Shown here piece by piece: positions 1-8,451 of a stretch of 64,000 nucleotides of DNA. The notes beneath the pieces are model-generated. The model worked only from the letters and a program-made list of their open reading frames with translations. It had not been told where the DNA came from and made no database searches. Source of the DNA: Hyphomicrobiales bacterium (lineage in GTDB: Bacteria; Pseudomonadota; Alphaproteobacteria; Rhizobiales; Beijerinckiaceae); contig CAKNFP010000001.1 in the NCBI GenBank assembly GCA_930633525.1, forward strand, positions 660,001-724,000, read 5' to 3'. A program made the translations under genes and the position numbers. Position 1 is the stretch's first letter. Each line of letters starts with the position of its first letter.

Positions 1-909
1 AGAGCGCATGCGCTCGGCATAGCCCGGGTCGAGACCGACTACCGGCGTGTGCTGGACGATCGGTCGATCGACGCCGTCGTCGTGGCGTCACCGGATGACA
101 CACATGAGCGCATCGCCATCGATGCGCTGGCCGCGGGCAAGTCTGTGCTGCTGCAAAAGCCGATGGCCCTGAACAGCAGCCAGTGCCGGGCGATCATAGC
201 CGCGGCCGGCGCAGCGGCAGGACGTCTCACCGTGAGCTTCATGCATCGCTACTTCCCGGAAGTGCGCTGGCTGGGTGAGATGCTGGATCAGCGGCGCCTA
301 GGGGCTGTCCATTCGGTTCGTCTCCGCAATGCGACGCCGGGCGCCGACTGGGCGGAGTGGTTCTTCAATCCAGGCAATGTCTCGGGTGGCGTCGTCATGC
401 AGCTTGGCGTGCATGGCATCGATCTCTGCCGGCATCTCTTTGGGCCCATCGCCGAACTGTCCGCGGAGATGATGACGGCACGGCCTGAGAGGAGTCTGGC
501 TGATGGGCGGGTGGTACAGATGGTGCTTGAGGACAACGTCTTCGCGCTCTACCGCCTCGCCAATGGTATCCGGGTGAGCCACGAAATGAGTTATACCGAA
601 TTGCGGGGTTGCGATCGCTTTCGGCTTGAAATCTATGGGGAGCACGGAACGGTCTGGCTACGCACTGAGCGTGGGATGGCGGCCATGTTCGCGCCGTTCG
701 TGACCGGCGTGCACGGCTGGGTCACGCCTGAGCTGCCGGAGGAGCCGCCTGGCCAAGCCCATCACCTGCACTGGCTCGGTGTCGTCCGCGGTGATGGGCC
801 CGCCGATGATACCGCCCAGGCTGGGCTTCAGTCCGTGACGATTGCCGAGACGATCTACGAGGCAGCCCGCAGCGGCCGCCGGATAGCGGCCGAGGCAGCA
901 GCCGGTTGA
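1..909 (+). CDS. Gfo/Idh/MocA family NAD(P)-dependent oxidoreductase, 5'-truncated
   Basis: The reading frame is open from base 1, so the true start and the N-terminal Rossmann glycine motif lie upstream of the window. About 302 residues are visible. They match the family's second half of the nucleotide fold (DAVVVASPDDTHERIAIDALAAG-like region, followed by the position of the usual EKP motif) and then the beta-sheet substrate domain (GGVVMQLGVHGIDLCRHLFG). The motif that is normally Glu-Lys-Pro reads Gln-Lys-Pro here (LLQKPM). The family oxidises or reduces sugars, inositols or their acids with NAD(P). It is followed 13 bases later by a second member of the same family on the same strand, so the two probably form an operon. 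The substrate is unknown. Confidence 0.88.
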   Translation, partial: RAHALGIARVETDYRRVLDDRSIDAVVVASPDDTHERIAIDALAAGKSVLLQKPMALNSSQCRAIIAAAGAAAGRLTVSFMHRYFPEVRWLGEMLDQRRLGAVHSVRLRNATPGADWAEWFFNPGNVSGGVVMQLGVHGIDLCRHLFGPIAELSAEMMTARPERSLADGRVVQMVLEDNVFALYRLANGIRVSHEMSYTELRGCDRFRLEIYGEHGTVWLRTERGMAAMFAPFVTGVHGWVTPELPEEPPGQAHHLHWLGVVRGDGPADDTAQAGLQSVTIAETIYEAARSGRRIAAEAAAG

Positions 910-922
910 AGGGGAGGGCACC

Positions 923-1966
923 TTGACGATACGGATCGCGATCCTCGGGAGCGAGCACTATCACGCGAACTTCTGGACCAAGGCATTTATTGAAAGTCCG
1001 GATGCCGCAATTTCCGGCCTCTGGGACCCTGATCCTGACAAGGCCGCCGCATTCGCCGCGCAATACGGCCTGGTGGTCGAGCCAAACCTCGACCGGCTGA
1101 TCATGGAAAGCGATGCCGTCGCGATCTGCTCCGCGACCTGTGATCATCTGCCACTCATCAAAGCGGCCGCCGCGCATCGGCGCCCTGTCCTGTGCGAGAA
1201 GCCCCTAGGGGTGAGCATGGCCGATTGCCTCCAGATTCAACAGGTCGTCACCGCGTCCGACATTCCCTTCATGCAAAGTTTTCCGAAGCGCTTCGACCCT
1301 ATCAACAGCGAGATCGCGGCGCTGCTCAGGGATAAGGCCATTGGCCGGGTTACGCTGTGCCGGATACGCCATGGCCATAGCCATGGCTTGAACGCGGCAT
1401 TCAGGTCGGCGTGGTTCGTCGATCCCGCACGCTCGGGTGGCGGGACCCTGCTGGATGAGGGCATTCACGCGGCCGATTTTCTGCGCTGGATGTTCGGTGA
1501 GCCGACATCGGTCTTCGCGACGGTGTCCTCCCGGACGCTCGGCCTTGGTGTGGAGGATACGGCTGTCGCGACGTTCCGTTACGACGATATGATCGCCGAA
1601 GTGGCTACGGGCTGGTGCTTCGCGGCCGCGGACACGTCTGTCGAGATCTATGGAACCGAGGGGACGATCTTGCTCAGCGGCGTTGATATCGCGTCACGAT
1701 CGACGCGGGATCGCGATTTCCTGCGTGTCTTCCGGCGCCGGGGCGAGGGAGGCGAATGGACATCCTCCCCCACGACACCACATTTCAGAACGGGCATGTT
1801 CCATGAGCATGTCGCCTGGGCCTTCGTGCGGGCACTCAAGGAAGGCGCTCCCATGCCTGTTACTCTCGACGACGGCCTGCGGGCTTTCGCGATGGTTGAT
1901 GCCGCCTACCGATCGGTGGCAAGTGGCCGGGTCGAGCGGATCGTCACGCCCGTGACGCAGCCTTGA
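923..1966 (+). CDS. Gfo/Idh/MocA family oxidoreductase
   Basis: A 347-residue dehydrogenase of usual family length. It starts with TTG preceded by a strong ribosome site (GGGGAGGG at 911-918); no ATG lies near. The N-terminus has the Rossmann strand (IAILGSEHYHANF; the usual GxGxxG is degenerate), then a canonical EKPLGV motif and the C-terminal domain with the GGGTLLDEGIHAADFLRWMFG segment typical of the family. It probably oxidises a sugar or cyclitol in the cytoplasm with NAD(P). It is co-directional with the truncated paralogue just upstream. A GntR gene converges on it downstream. The substrate cannot be read from the sequence. Confidence 0.9.
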   Translation: MTIRIAILGSEHYHANFWTKAFIESPDAAISGLWDPDPDKAAAFAAQYGLVVEPNLDRLIMESDAVAICSATCDHLPLIKAAAAHRRPVLCEKPLGVSMADCLQIQQVVTASDIPFMQSFPKRFDPINSEIAALLRDKAIGRVTLCRIRHGHSHGLNAAFRSAWFVDPARSGGGTLLDEGIHAADFLRWMFGEPTSVFATVSSRTLGLGVEDTAVATFRYDDMIAEVATGWCFAAADTSVEIYGTEGTILLSGVDIASRSTRDRDFLRVFRRRGEGGEWTSSPTTPHFRTGMFHEHVAWAFVRALKEGAPMPVTLDDGLRAFAMVDAAYRSVASGRVERIVTPVTQP

Positions 1967-2028
1967 TGTGGTCTCATGTCCCCGCCGGGAGAACTTGACC
2001 TGCCAGGTCGGTTCGCACGGCGGCGTGT

Positions 2029-2802
2029 TCAGCGTGCCCGCTTCGCGGTATTGATCGGCTGTGTCGCAGGGGGGCGGCTTGGCGTCGCCTCGTGAGAGCT
2101 GCGCAGCCGATAGCGGTCGCCGGGGTAGAGAAACCGGCTGCGTGTCACCGGGACGCCGTCCCTCCAGGTCCGTCGATCAAGCAAAAGGCAAGGCTGGTTG
2201 CTGTCGATTTCCAGGAGGCGGCGGCTCTCCTCGTCCGCGCGAATGGCGCGGATCGTATTGTCGACAAAGGAAACCTCGGTTTCGCGCAGCAAATAGGTAT
2301 GGGGAGTTATGCGTGTGAAGTCCTGCTTCAGATAATCGGGGGCCTCTTCGGCATTGACGAAACGATCCTCCAGCTGAAGCGGCGTTCCATCTTCCCTGTG
2401 CAGCAGGCGCGAATGATAAATGACGCCGTCGAAGGGGTGGGGCAGCATGCTGGCGAACGGACTGTCGCCGGGCACGACGCCGAGCGACAGGACCTCGCTG
2501 GTATGGACACCGCCACTGGTCCCTATTTCCTCGGAAATGTCGGGCAACTCGAAGATTGCGCATTGCATACGGGGCCCGATGACAAATGTACCGCGCCCTT
2601 GAACCCTGACCAGCATACCTGCGGTTTGCAGCTCCCGCAGGGCGCGCCGGACCGTGAGCGATGAAGCCCCGAATTCCTCAGCGAGAGTCTCCTCCGAGGG
2701 GACACGGAAATCCGCCGGCCAGATATCGCCGCGGATGCGTTTCTCGATCGTAGACTTGATCTGTTCGTAGAGCGGCAGGGAACTCTGCAATGCACTGCTC
2801 AT
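2029..2802 (-). CDS. GntR-family regulator with UTRA domain, HutC-like
   Basis: A 257-residue repressor. I chose the ATG at 2802 because a GAGG ribosome site precedes it and the protein then begins directly before the winged helix (LPLYEQIKSTIEKRI, then PSEETLAEEFGASSLTVRRALREL and the wing VQGRGTFV). The C-terminal UTRA effector domain shows the HutC-like ending (LLLDRRTWRDGVPVTRSRFLYPGDRYRL). HutC proteins bind urocanate and repress histidine use, but no hut gene is present here, so the effector is open. A longer frame upstream to 2928 has no ribosome site and no family similarity. The upstream gap holds an inverted repeat that could be its operator. Confidence 0.9.
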   Translation of the reverse strand: MSSALQSSLPLYEQIKSTIEKRIRGDIWPADFRVPSEETLAEEFGASSLTVRRALRELQTAGMLVRVQGRGTFVIGPRMQCAIFELPDISEEIGTSGGVHTSEVLSLGVVPGDSPFASMLPHPFDGVIYHSRLLHREDGTPLQLEDRFVNAEEAPDYLKQDFTRITPHTYLLRETEVSFVDNTIRAIRADEESRRLLEIDSNQPCLLLDRRTWRDGVPVTRSRFLYPGDRYRLRSSHEATPSRPPATQPINTAKRAR

Positions 2803-2956
2803 GCGGACCTCGTCGATCAAGAAAATGATATTACAATATGGCCTCATAGATATGATAGCGAGGTGCCGTCCGTCCAGCGCAAATGCGGCAGATCGCATTT
2901 TTGGCGCGAAAAAACGACAAACGTCCAACGTCAGGTGACCTGCATTTTACATAAGT

Positions 2957-2982
2957 ATACATATCGCACTTATCGTATGTAT
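2957..2982. promoter_or_regulatory. Inverted repeat, candidate GntR/HutC operator
   Basis: Arms ATACATA (2957-2963) and TATGTAT (2976-2982) are perfect inverted repeats in an AT-rich stretch, in the gap upstream of the GntR gene. A GTATAC core lies inside the left arm, as in GntR-type sites. It is about 155 bases from the start codon, so control of the GntR gene itself is only possible, not shown. Confidence 0.35.
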
Positions 2983-3054
2983 TTTCTCATGCAGTTGATG
3001 ATACTCATCACTTATAGATTTTGTAGCCATTTGTGCGATCAGAACGGGTTATGT

Positions 3055-3090
3055 AAAAAAAGCCCGCCGGATGGTTCGGATCCGGCGGGC
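3055..3090 (-). terminator. Rho-independent terminator of the RND efflux operon
   Basis: A perfect 10-bp stem (GCCCGCCGGA at 3062-3071 with TCCGGCGGGC at 3081-3090) with a 9-base loop. It is followed, on the minus strand, by seven T residues (the A run at 3055-3061). It lies 34 bases beyond the stop of the RND pump gene. Confidence 0.9.
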
Positions 3091-3124
3091 ATTTCTCACG
3101 ATACGCAATACTTGCGCCGTTGCG

Positions 3125-6100
3125 TCAATGCAGGTGTGCGGGAGCTGTTTCGGCCGGGTTGCGGCGTTCTGGTGCGGGCTCGCTACCCATCTTGTCACGC
3201 CGGCTGAACAGCCTCATGACGAAGACGAAGAACACCGGCACGAAGTAGATCGCCAGCAGTGTCGCCGAGATCATGCCGCCCATCACGCCGGTACCGATGG
3301 CATTCTGGCTCGCCGCGCTGGCTCCGGTCGCGATAGCGAGAGGAACGACGCCGAGGGTGAAGGCCAGCGACGTCATCAGGATTGGCCGGAACCGCAGCCG
3401 GCACGCCTCAATGGTCGCTTCCAGCAGCGGCTTGCCTTCGGCACGAAGGTCTTTCGCGAACTCGATGATGAGGATCGCGTTCTTGGCCGACAGCCCGATG
3501 ATCGTGATGAGGCCGACCTTGAAGTAGACGTCATTTGGCATGTCGCGCAGCATGACCGCCGCGACCGATCCAAGCACGCCGAGCGGCACCACCATCATCA
3601 CGGAGAGCGGGATCGACCAGCTCTCATAGAGTGCGGCCAGCAGAAGGAAGACGAACAGCACGGTCAGGCCCATGAGGAATGGAGCCTGCGATCCGGATTG
3701 GATCTCCTGCAGGGATTGGCCGGTCCACTCATAGCCGAAGCCGTTCGGCAACTCGCCGGCCAGCCGCTCCATCTCCTGGATGGCCGCGCCCGAGGAATAG
3801 CCGGGGGCTGCCGCGCCATTGATGCGGACGGTCGGATATCCGTTATAGCCGACGACCTGGGCGGGCCCCATCTGCCAATCGATCCGTGCGAAGGCCGACA
3901 GGGGAACCATCCCGCCTGCCGCGTTGCGTACGTTCAGTTTCAGCAGGTCTTCCGTCTGCATGCGCCGGCCCGCATCCGCCTGCACGGTCACCCGCTGCAT
4001 GCGACCGGCATTGGGAAAGTCGTTGATGTAGGACGAGCCCAGATTGGTCGAAATGGCAGAGTTGATGTCGGCAAAGGTGACGCCGAAGGTATTGGCCTTT
4101 TCGCGATCGATGATCAGATTGACTTGCGCCGCATTGGGCATGCCCTCGACGCGCAAGCCGGAGAGTATCGGGCTCTTGGCGGCAGCATCCATCAGCTGCT
4201 TGCCCGCGGCGACAAGGGCCGTTTGCCCAAGGCCGCCGCGATCCTGCAGGCGGAAGGTGAAGCCGCTCGACGTGCCAAGGCCGGTAATGGCCGGCGGCGA
4301 CAGGGCGAAAGCCATGGCATCGCGGACCTGGAACAAGGCGGCGTTCGCGCGTCCGGCAATCGCATCCGCCGAGTTGCCGGCGTCTCGCTCGCTCCAATCC
4401 TTCAGCGTCACGAAGGACAGCGCCGCGTTGTCGCCCGCCCCCGAGAAGCTGTAGCCCTGGATCATGACCATGCGGTCAACGGCTTTCTCCTCGGAAAAAT
4501 GCTTCTCCGCTGTCTCGATGATGGCCTGCGTGCGGTTGCCACTCGCCTCAGGCGGCGCCTGCATATCGACGATGATGTATCCCTGGTCCTCATTGGGGAG
4601 GAAAGAGGTGGGCAGGCGGATGAAGGCCCATCCCAGCCCGACGAGCAGGGCGAGATAGATGATCATGAAGCGGCCGGCGCGGCGCACGATCCAGCTCACG
4701 CTTCCCGCGTAGCTGTGCGTGAACCTGTCGAAGCTGCGGTTGAACCAGCCGAAGAATCCCTTCTTCTCGTGATGTCCCTGCGGGATCGGCTTGAGCAAGG
4801 TCGCGCATAGGGCAGGGGTGAGCGACAGGGCAAGGAAGCCCGACAGCAGGATGGAGGTCACCATCGTCAGGCTGAACTGCTGGTAAATGATGCCAACCGC
4901 GCCGGGGAAAAACGCCATCGGCACGAACACAGCCGTCAGGACCAGTGTGATACCGACGATCGCGCCCGAGATCTGCTTCATCGCCTTGCGGGTGGCTTCA
5001 AGCGGCGGCAGTCCTTCCTCGGCCATGATGCGCTCGACATTCTCCACGACGACGATGGCGTCGTCGACCAGAATGCCGATGGCGAGCACCATGGCGAACA
5101 TGGTGAGGACGTTGATCGAGAAGCCGGTGGCCAGCATCACGCCGCAGGTTCCAAGCAGAGCGACCGGAACCACCAGAGTCGGGATGATCGTGTAGCGGAA
5201 GTTCTGCAGGAACAGAAACATGACCACGAAGACGAGGGCGACGGCCTCGAGCAGCGTGTGCAGAACCTTCTCGATCGAAACCTCGACGAAGGGCGATGTG
5301 TCGTAAGGGATCGTGTATTCGATGCCGGCCGGGAAGAAGCGTGACAGTTCTTCCATCTTCGCGCGGATCGCCTTGGAGGTGGCGAGCGCGTTGCCGGTCG
5401 GCGACAGCTGAACGCCGATGGCTGCTGCGGGCTTGCCGTTGATGCGCGTGTTGAAGTTGTACGTTTCCGCGCCGACCTCGACACGCGCGACATCACGCAG
5501 GCGGACCGTCGATCCATCCGGATTGGCGCGCAGCACGATGGCCGCGAATTCCTCCGGGGTCGTCAACTGCCCCTTGACGAGAACGGTCGCCGAAATCTGC
5601 TGCTGGATCGGGTTGGGCTGTGCGCCGATACGGCCAGCGGCCACCTGGGCATTCTGCGCGCCGATGGCCGATGCAATGTCGCCGGTGGTCAGGTTGAGCC
5701 CGACCATCTTGTCCGGATCGATCCAGATGCGCATGGCGCGCTGGGAGGCGAAAAGCTGAGCGCGGCCGACGCCGTCGATGCGGCGGATTTCGCCGAGGAC
5801 GTTGCGGCTGACATAGTCGCCCAACGCCACGGCATCCATCGAGCCGTCGGTGGAGATGAGCCCGGCCACCATGAGGAAGCCGGCCCCCGCTTCTTCCACC
5901 TCTACGCCCTGGCGTGTCACGCTTTCGGGCAGGCGCGCTTCGACACGCCGGATGGCGTTCTGGATGTCGACCGCCGCCTGGCTCGTTGAGGTGCCTGGCC
6001 GGAACGTCGCAGTGATCTGGACAAGACCTGATGAGTCCGAGGTCGATTCGAAATAGATCAACCCCGGAACACCATTGAGTTCTTCCTCAATCGGCCGGGT

Positions 6101-6283
6101 GACGCTCTGGTAGATTTCTTCCGGAGATGCGCCGGCATAGGTCGTCTGGATGGAGATCTGTGGCGGCGCGACATTCGGATACTGCGCGATCGGCAGCATT
6201 GGAATGGCGATGATGCCACCGATGACGATAAAGAGTGCGACCACCCAGGCGAAAATCGGGCGGCCGATGAAGAATTGCGCCAT
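3125..6283 (-). CDS. RND multidrug efflux permease, AcrB/MexB type (HAE-1)
   Basis: A 1052-residue inner-membrane proton antiporter of the usual AcrB length. It starts MAQFFIGRPIFAWVVALFI, the typical first membrane helix, and has two large periplasmic loops. Asp407 and Asp408 (GILVDDAIVVVENV) fall at exactly the AcrB numbering of the proton relay, and the partner Lys is in GLSAKNAILIIEFAKDL near the C-terminus. It exports drugs, detergents or other amphiphiles as a trimer with the adaptor encoded 12 bases upstream. A strong terminator follows. No outer-membrane channel gene is nearby, so it presumably uses a TolC-like protein encoded elsewhere. Confidence 0.97.
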   Translation of the reverse strand: MAQFFIGRPIFAWVVALFIVIGGIIAIPMLPIAQYPNVAPPQISIQTTYAGASPEEIYQSVTRPIEEELNGVPGLIYFESTSDSSGLVQITATFRPGTSTSQAAVDIQNAIRRVEARLPESVTRQGVEVEEAGAGFLMVAGLISTDGSMDAVALGDYVSRNVLGEIRRIDGVGRAQLFASQRAMRIWIDPDKMVGLNLTTGDIASAIGAQNAQVAAGRIGAQPNPIQQQISATVLVKGQLTTPEEFAAIVLRANPDGSTVRLRDVARVEVGAETYNFNTRINGKPAAAIGVQLSPTGNALATSKAIRAKMEELSRFFPAGIEYTIPYDTSPFVEVSIEKVLHTLLEAVALVFVVMFLFLQNFRYTIIPTLVVPVALLGTCGVMLATGFSINVLTMFAMVLAIGILVDDAIVVVENVERIMAEEGLPPLEATRKAMKQISGAIVGITLVLTAVFVPMAFFPGAVGIIYQQFSLTMVTSILLSGFLALSLTPALCATLLKPIPQGHHEKKGFFGWFNRSFDRFTHSYAGSVSWIVRRAGRFMIIYLALLVGLGWAFIRLPTSFLPNEDQGYIIVDMQAPPEASGNRTQAIIETAEKHFSEEKAVDRMVMIQGYSFSGAGDNAALSFVTLKDWSERDAGNSADAIAGRANAALFQVRDAMAFALSPPAITGLGTSSGFTFRLQDRGGLGQTALVAAGKQLMDAAAKSPILSGLRVEGMPNAAQVNLIIDREKANTFGVTFADINSAISTNLGSSYINDFPNAGRMQRVTVQADAGRRMQTEDLLKLNVRNAAGGMVPLSAFARIDWQMGPAQVVGYNGYPTVRINGAAAPGYSSGAAIQEMERLAGELPNGFGYEWTGQSLQEIQSGSQAPFLMGLTVLFVFLLLAALYESWSIPLSVMMVVPLGVLGSVAAVMLRDMPNDVYFKVGLITIIGLSAKNAILIIEFAKDLRAEGKPLLEATIEACRLRFRPILMTSLAFTLGVVPLAIATGASAASQNAIGTGVMGGMISATLLAIYFVPVFFVFVMRLFSRRDKMGSEPAPERRNPAETAPAHLH

Positions 6284-6295
6284 GATGACGGACCT

Positions 6296-7480
6296 TTACT
6301 CGACAGCCGTGTTTTTCTGGGCTGCTGCGGCACTCGCGTCGGCCGCTTTCCATGTTTGAGCCGAAACCGTGGCGCCAGGCGCGATCTTCTGGAAGCCTTC
6401 GACGACGACGCGCTCGCCCGGCTTCAGGCCGCGGTCGATAACGAAGCGTTCGCCGACCGTCCTGTTCACGCGGACCGGACGAATCTCGGCGATGTTCTTG
6501 TCAGTGACCACGAAGACCTGTGCGTTGCCGTTGGCATCGCGCTGGACGGCCTGCTGCGGAACGGCCACGGCGTCGTGCTGGATGCCCTGCTCGATCTGCA
6601 CCCGCACATAGAGGCCTGGCAGAAGCTGCCCGTCCGGGTTGGGAAATTCAGCCCGCATCGTGATCTGCCCGGTCGTGATGTCGACGGCCGCCTCCGAGAA
6701 CAGCAAGGTGCCGGCGTGCTCATAGACGCGGCCGTCGTCGAATTGCAGCGTGACACGGGCCTCGCCCTGGGCAGGGCCTTTCAGGCTTCCGCTGGCGAGA
6801 GCCTGGCGCAATTTCAGCAGTTCGTTCGATGATTGCGTGAAGTCCGCATAGACCGGATTGAGCTGCTGGATTGTCGCGAGATTCTCTGCGCTGCTCACCA
6901 GGGCACCTTCTGTAATCACCGCGCGGCCGATGCGGCCGGCGATCGGCGCACGAACTTCCGTGTACTGGAGATTGAGCTGCGCCTCGTTCAAGCCGGCTTC
7001 CGCCGCGGCGATGTCAGCGTCCGCCTGGGCAAGCGCCGCAACGGCGGATTCAAGCTGCTGCACGCTGGCGATGTTCCGGTCGCGCAATTCCTTCTGGCGA
7101 TCGGCTTGCTGGCGGGCCTGGACCTGGGTGGCCCGCGCGCGCTGCAAGGTCGCCTTCGCGCTTTCCACACGCACCCTGAACATGTCGGCGTCGATACGGT
7201 AGAGCACATCCCCTGGCTTGACGAGGCTGCCTTGCTCGAACACGCGTTCCGTCACGATGCCTGACACACGCGGGCGCACTTCGGCGATCCGCGTGGGCGC
7301 GATGCGCCCCGGCAGTTCGTTGATGATCGGAATTCGCTCAGCGGCGACTTCGACCACGCTGACGGCCGAAGGCGGTGTTGCGCCGCTCTCGGCCGCAGCG
7401 GGCAACGTGGTGTTCGACAGGGCCAGGGGGAGAAAAATTGCGGCGGCCAGAATTCTGGCGGATAGGGAGGCAGATTTCAT
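6296..7480 (-). CDS. RND efflux periplasmic adaptor subunit, AcrA/MexA type
   Basis: A 394-residue membrane-fusion protein with an N-terminal signal sequence (residues 1-31, ending around AAAES). It then shows the split biotinyl-lipoyl-like domain (RPRVSGIVTERVFEQGSLVKPGDVLYRID and VRAPIAGRIGRAVITEGALVS), an alpha-helical hairpin rich in Ala/Gln/Arg between them, and the beta-barrel and membrane-proximal domains (PQQAVQRDANGNAQVFVV). There is no lipobox cysteine at the expected site. It bridges the inner-membrane pump to an outer-membrane channel. It lies between the TetR gene (14-base gap) and the pump gene (12-base gap), so the three are probably one transcript. Confidence 0.95.
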   Translation of the reverse strand: MKSASLSARILAAAIFLPLALSNTTLPAAAESGATPPSAVSVVEVAAERIPIINELPGRIAPTRIAEVRPRVSGIVTERVFEQGSLVKPGDVLYRIDADMFRVRVESAKATLQRARATQVQARQQADRQKELRDRNIASVQQLESAVAALAQADADIAAAEAGLNEAQLNLQYTEVRAPIAGRIGRAVITEGALVSSAENLATIQQLNPVYADFTQSSNELLKLRQALASGSLKGPAQGEARVTLQFDDGRVYEHAGTLLFSEAAVDITTGQITMRAEFPNPDGQLLPGLYVRVQIEQGIQHDAVAVPQQAVQRDANGNAQVFVVTDKNIAEIRPVRVNRTVGERFVIDRGLKPGERVVVEGFQKIAPGATVSAQTWKAADASAAAAQKNTAVE

Positions 7481-7494
7481 GGCGGATCGTCCGG

Positions 7495-8118
7495 TTAGCG
7501 CTCAGTCACGAGCTCGGCGTGGCGAGAAGCGCGCGCTTTGAGCATGCGTATATTCAGTGGTGGATCTGTCGGTGCCGTATCGACCAGCGCGTCGATTTCC
7601 TTCAAGATCTCGCTGCGGGCCGGCTCCGGCCAGTGGTGAAGCCCCAGATACTCCAGCACCATCAGACCTTCGACCGCGAGGAAAGCGAGCAACGCGCCGC
7701 GGGTGTTGGTCGATGTCTCCAGGACCTCCGTAAGTTCCTGGCGGAAGCTCTCCTGCATTGTCTGCTGCAGCTCGGTGTCCTGCGCCAGAGCAGCGCAAAG
7801 ACTGACCGCGACGGCTGGGCTGTCTCGATATTGCACGGTCCTGGCCGCCGCTATGCGGCCGTGAATCTTTGCATCGGGGAGACCGTCCAGTTGCTCGGTC
7901 GCAGCCGCTATGCGGTCTTTTTCTTCTGCAAACCTGCGTTCTATGACCGCCTTTATCAGCGCTTGCTTGGATTTGAAGTCGTAGAGCACGCTGGCTTTGC
8001 TGACGCCCGCCTGATGCGCGACGGCGTCGAGCGTCAGTCTTGCAGCGCCATCGCGAACAACGACGGCCTCGGCCGCATCCAGGATGCTCTCCTGATTGAT
8101 AACTCTCGGGCGCGCCAT
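7495..8118 (-). CDS. TetR/AcrR-family repressor of the efflux operon
   Basis: A 207-residue regulator. I chose the ATG at 8118 (MARPRVINQESILDAAEAVV); a TTG three codons earlier is possible. The N-terminal helix-turn-helix is standard (LTLDAVAHQAGVSKASVLYDFKSKQALIKAVIERR), followed by an alpha-helical ligand domain. It is the first gene of the adaptor-pump operon and on the same strand, so autoregulation of the whole operon is the simple model. Many RND regulators are divergent instead. An inverted repeat just upstream of the start is a candidate operator. Confidence 0.93.
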   Translation of the reverse strand: MARPRVINQESILDAAEAVVVRDGAARLTLDAVAHQAGVSKASVLYDFKSKQALIKAVIERRFAEEKDRIAAATEQLDGLPDAKIHGRIAAARTVQYRDSPAVAVSLCAALAQDTELQQTMQESFRQELTEVLETSTNTRGALLAFLAVEGLMVLEYLGLHHWPEPARSEILKEIDALVDTAPTDPPLNIRMLKARASRHAELVTER

Positions 8119-8451
8119 GGAATTCAACCGAATTTATTTCCGACCGGTTGGTTTTTAATGCCCGGGCTTTCGTTGTCAACAGCGGTTGATGTGCCGTCGG
8201 GACGACCAGTTGAGCGCCGAGTTTTTGTAACGCGCGGGAAAATATAAACTTTTGGATATTGCTCAGCTCACGTTGGGAGGAGACAGGGCTTTTGCGCTGT
8301 GCGCTGCGACACATTCGGGCGGTCGTTCACACACGGGGGAGGCGTCGTGACGTCTCGTATTTTGAGGACGTCATCGAGCCGTCATTGGGTTGTCAACGCA
8401 GCGACACGGGCCGCCGTCAGCTTGCCGGCAGTTTCTCACCTTGAAGGATCA
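8119..8451. other. Divergent intergenic region tetR / phytase-like esterase
   Basis: About 330 bases without a convincing gene. The tetR-proximal end holds the candidate operator. The reading frame open from 8299 into the esterase gene has no signal-peptide logic before 8452, so I treat it as leader sequence. Confidence 0.55.
8125..8150. promoter_or_regulatory. Candidate TetR operator
   Basis: Inverted arms CAACCG (8125-8130) and CGGTTG (8145-8150) flank 14 bases, with an inner ACCGGT palindrome overlapping the right arm. The site sits 7-32 bases upstream of the tetR start, where a self-repressing TetR protein would bind. The spacing and symmetry fit the family. Binding is inferred. Confidence 0.5.

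Larger units (their letters stand above)
2803..3124. other. Intergenic region between the GntR gene and the efflux operon end
   Basis: No gene is seen in these 322 bases. The part next to the GntR start is AT-rich and probably carries its promoter and the inverted repeat at 2957-2982. The other end holds the terminator of the efflux operon. Confidence 0.6.

Noticed and set aside
3071..4810. A 579-codon open frame on the plus strand opposite the RND pump gene
   Set aside because: It is rich in His, Arg, Asp and Gln without any family motif and lies antisense to a clearly real gene; typical of high-GC shadow frames.
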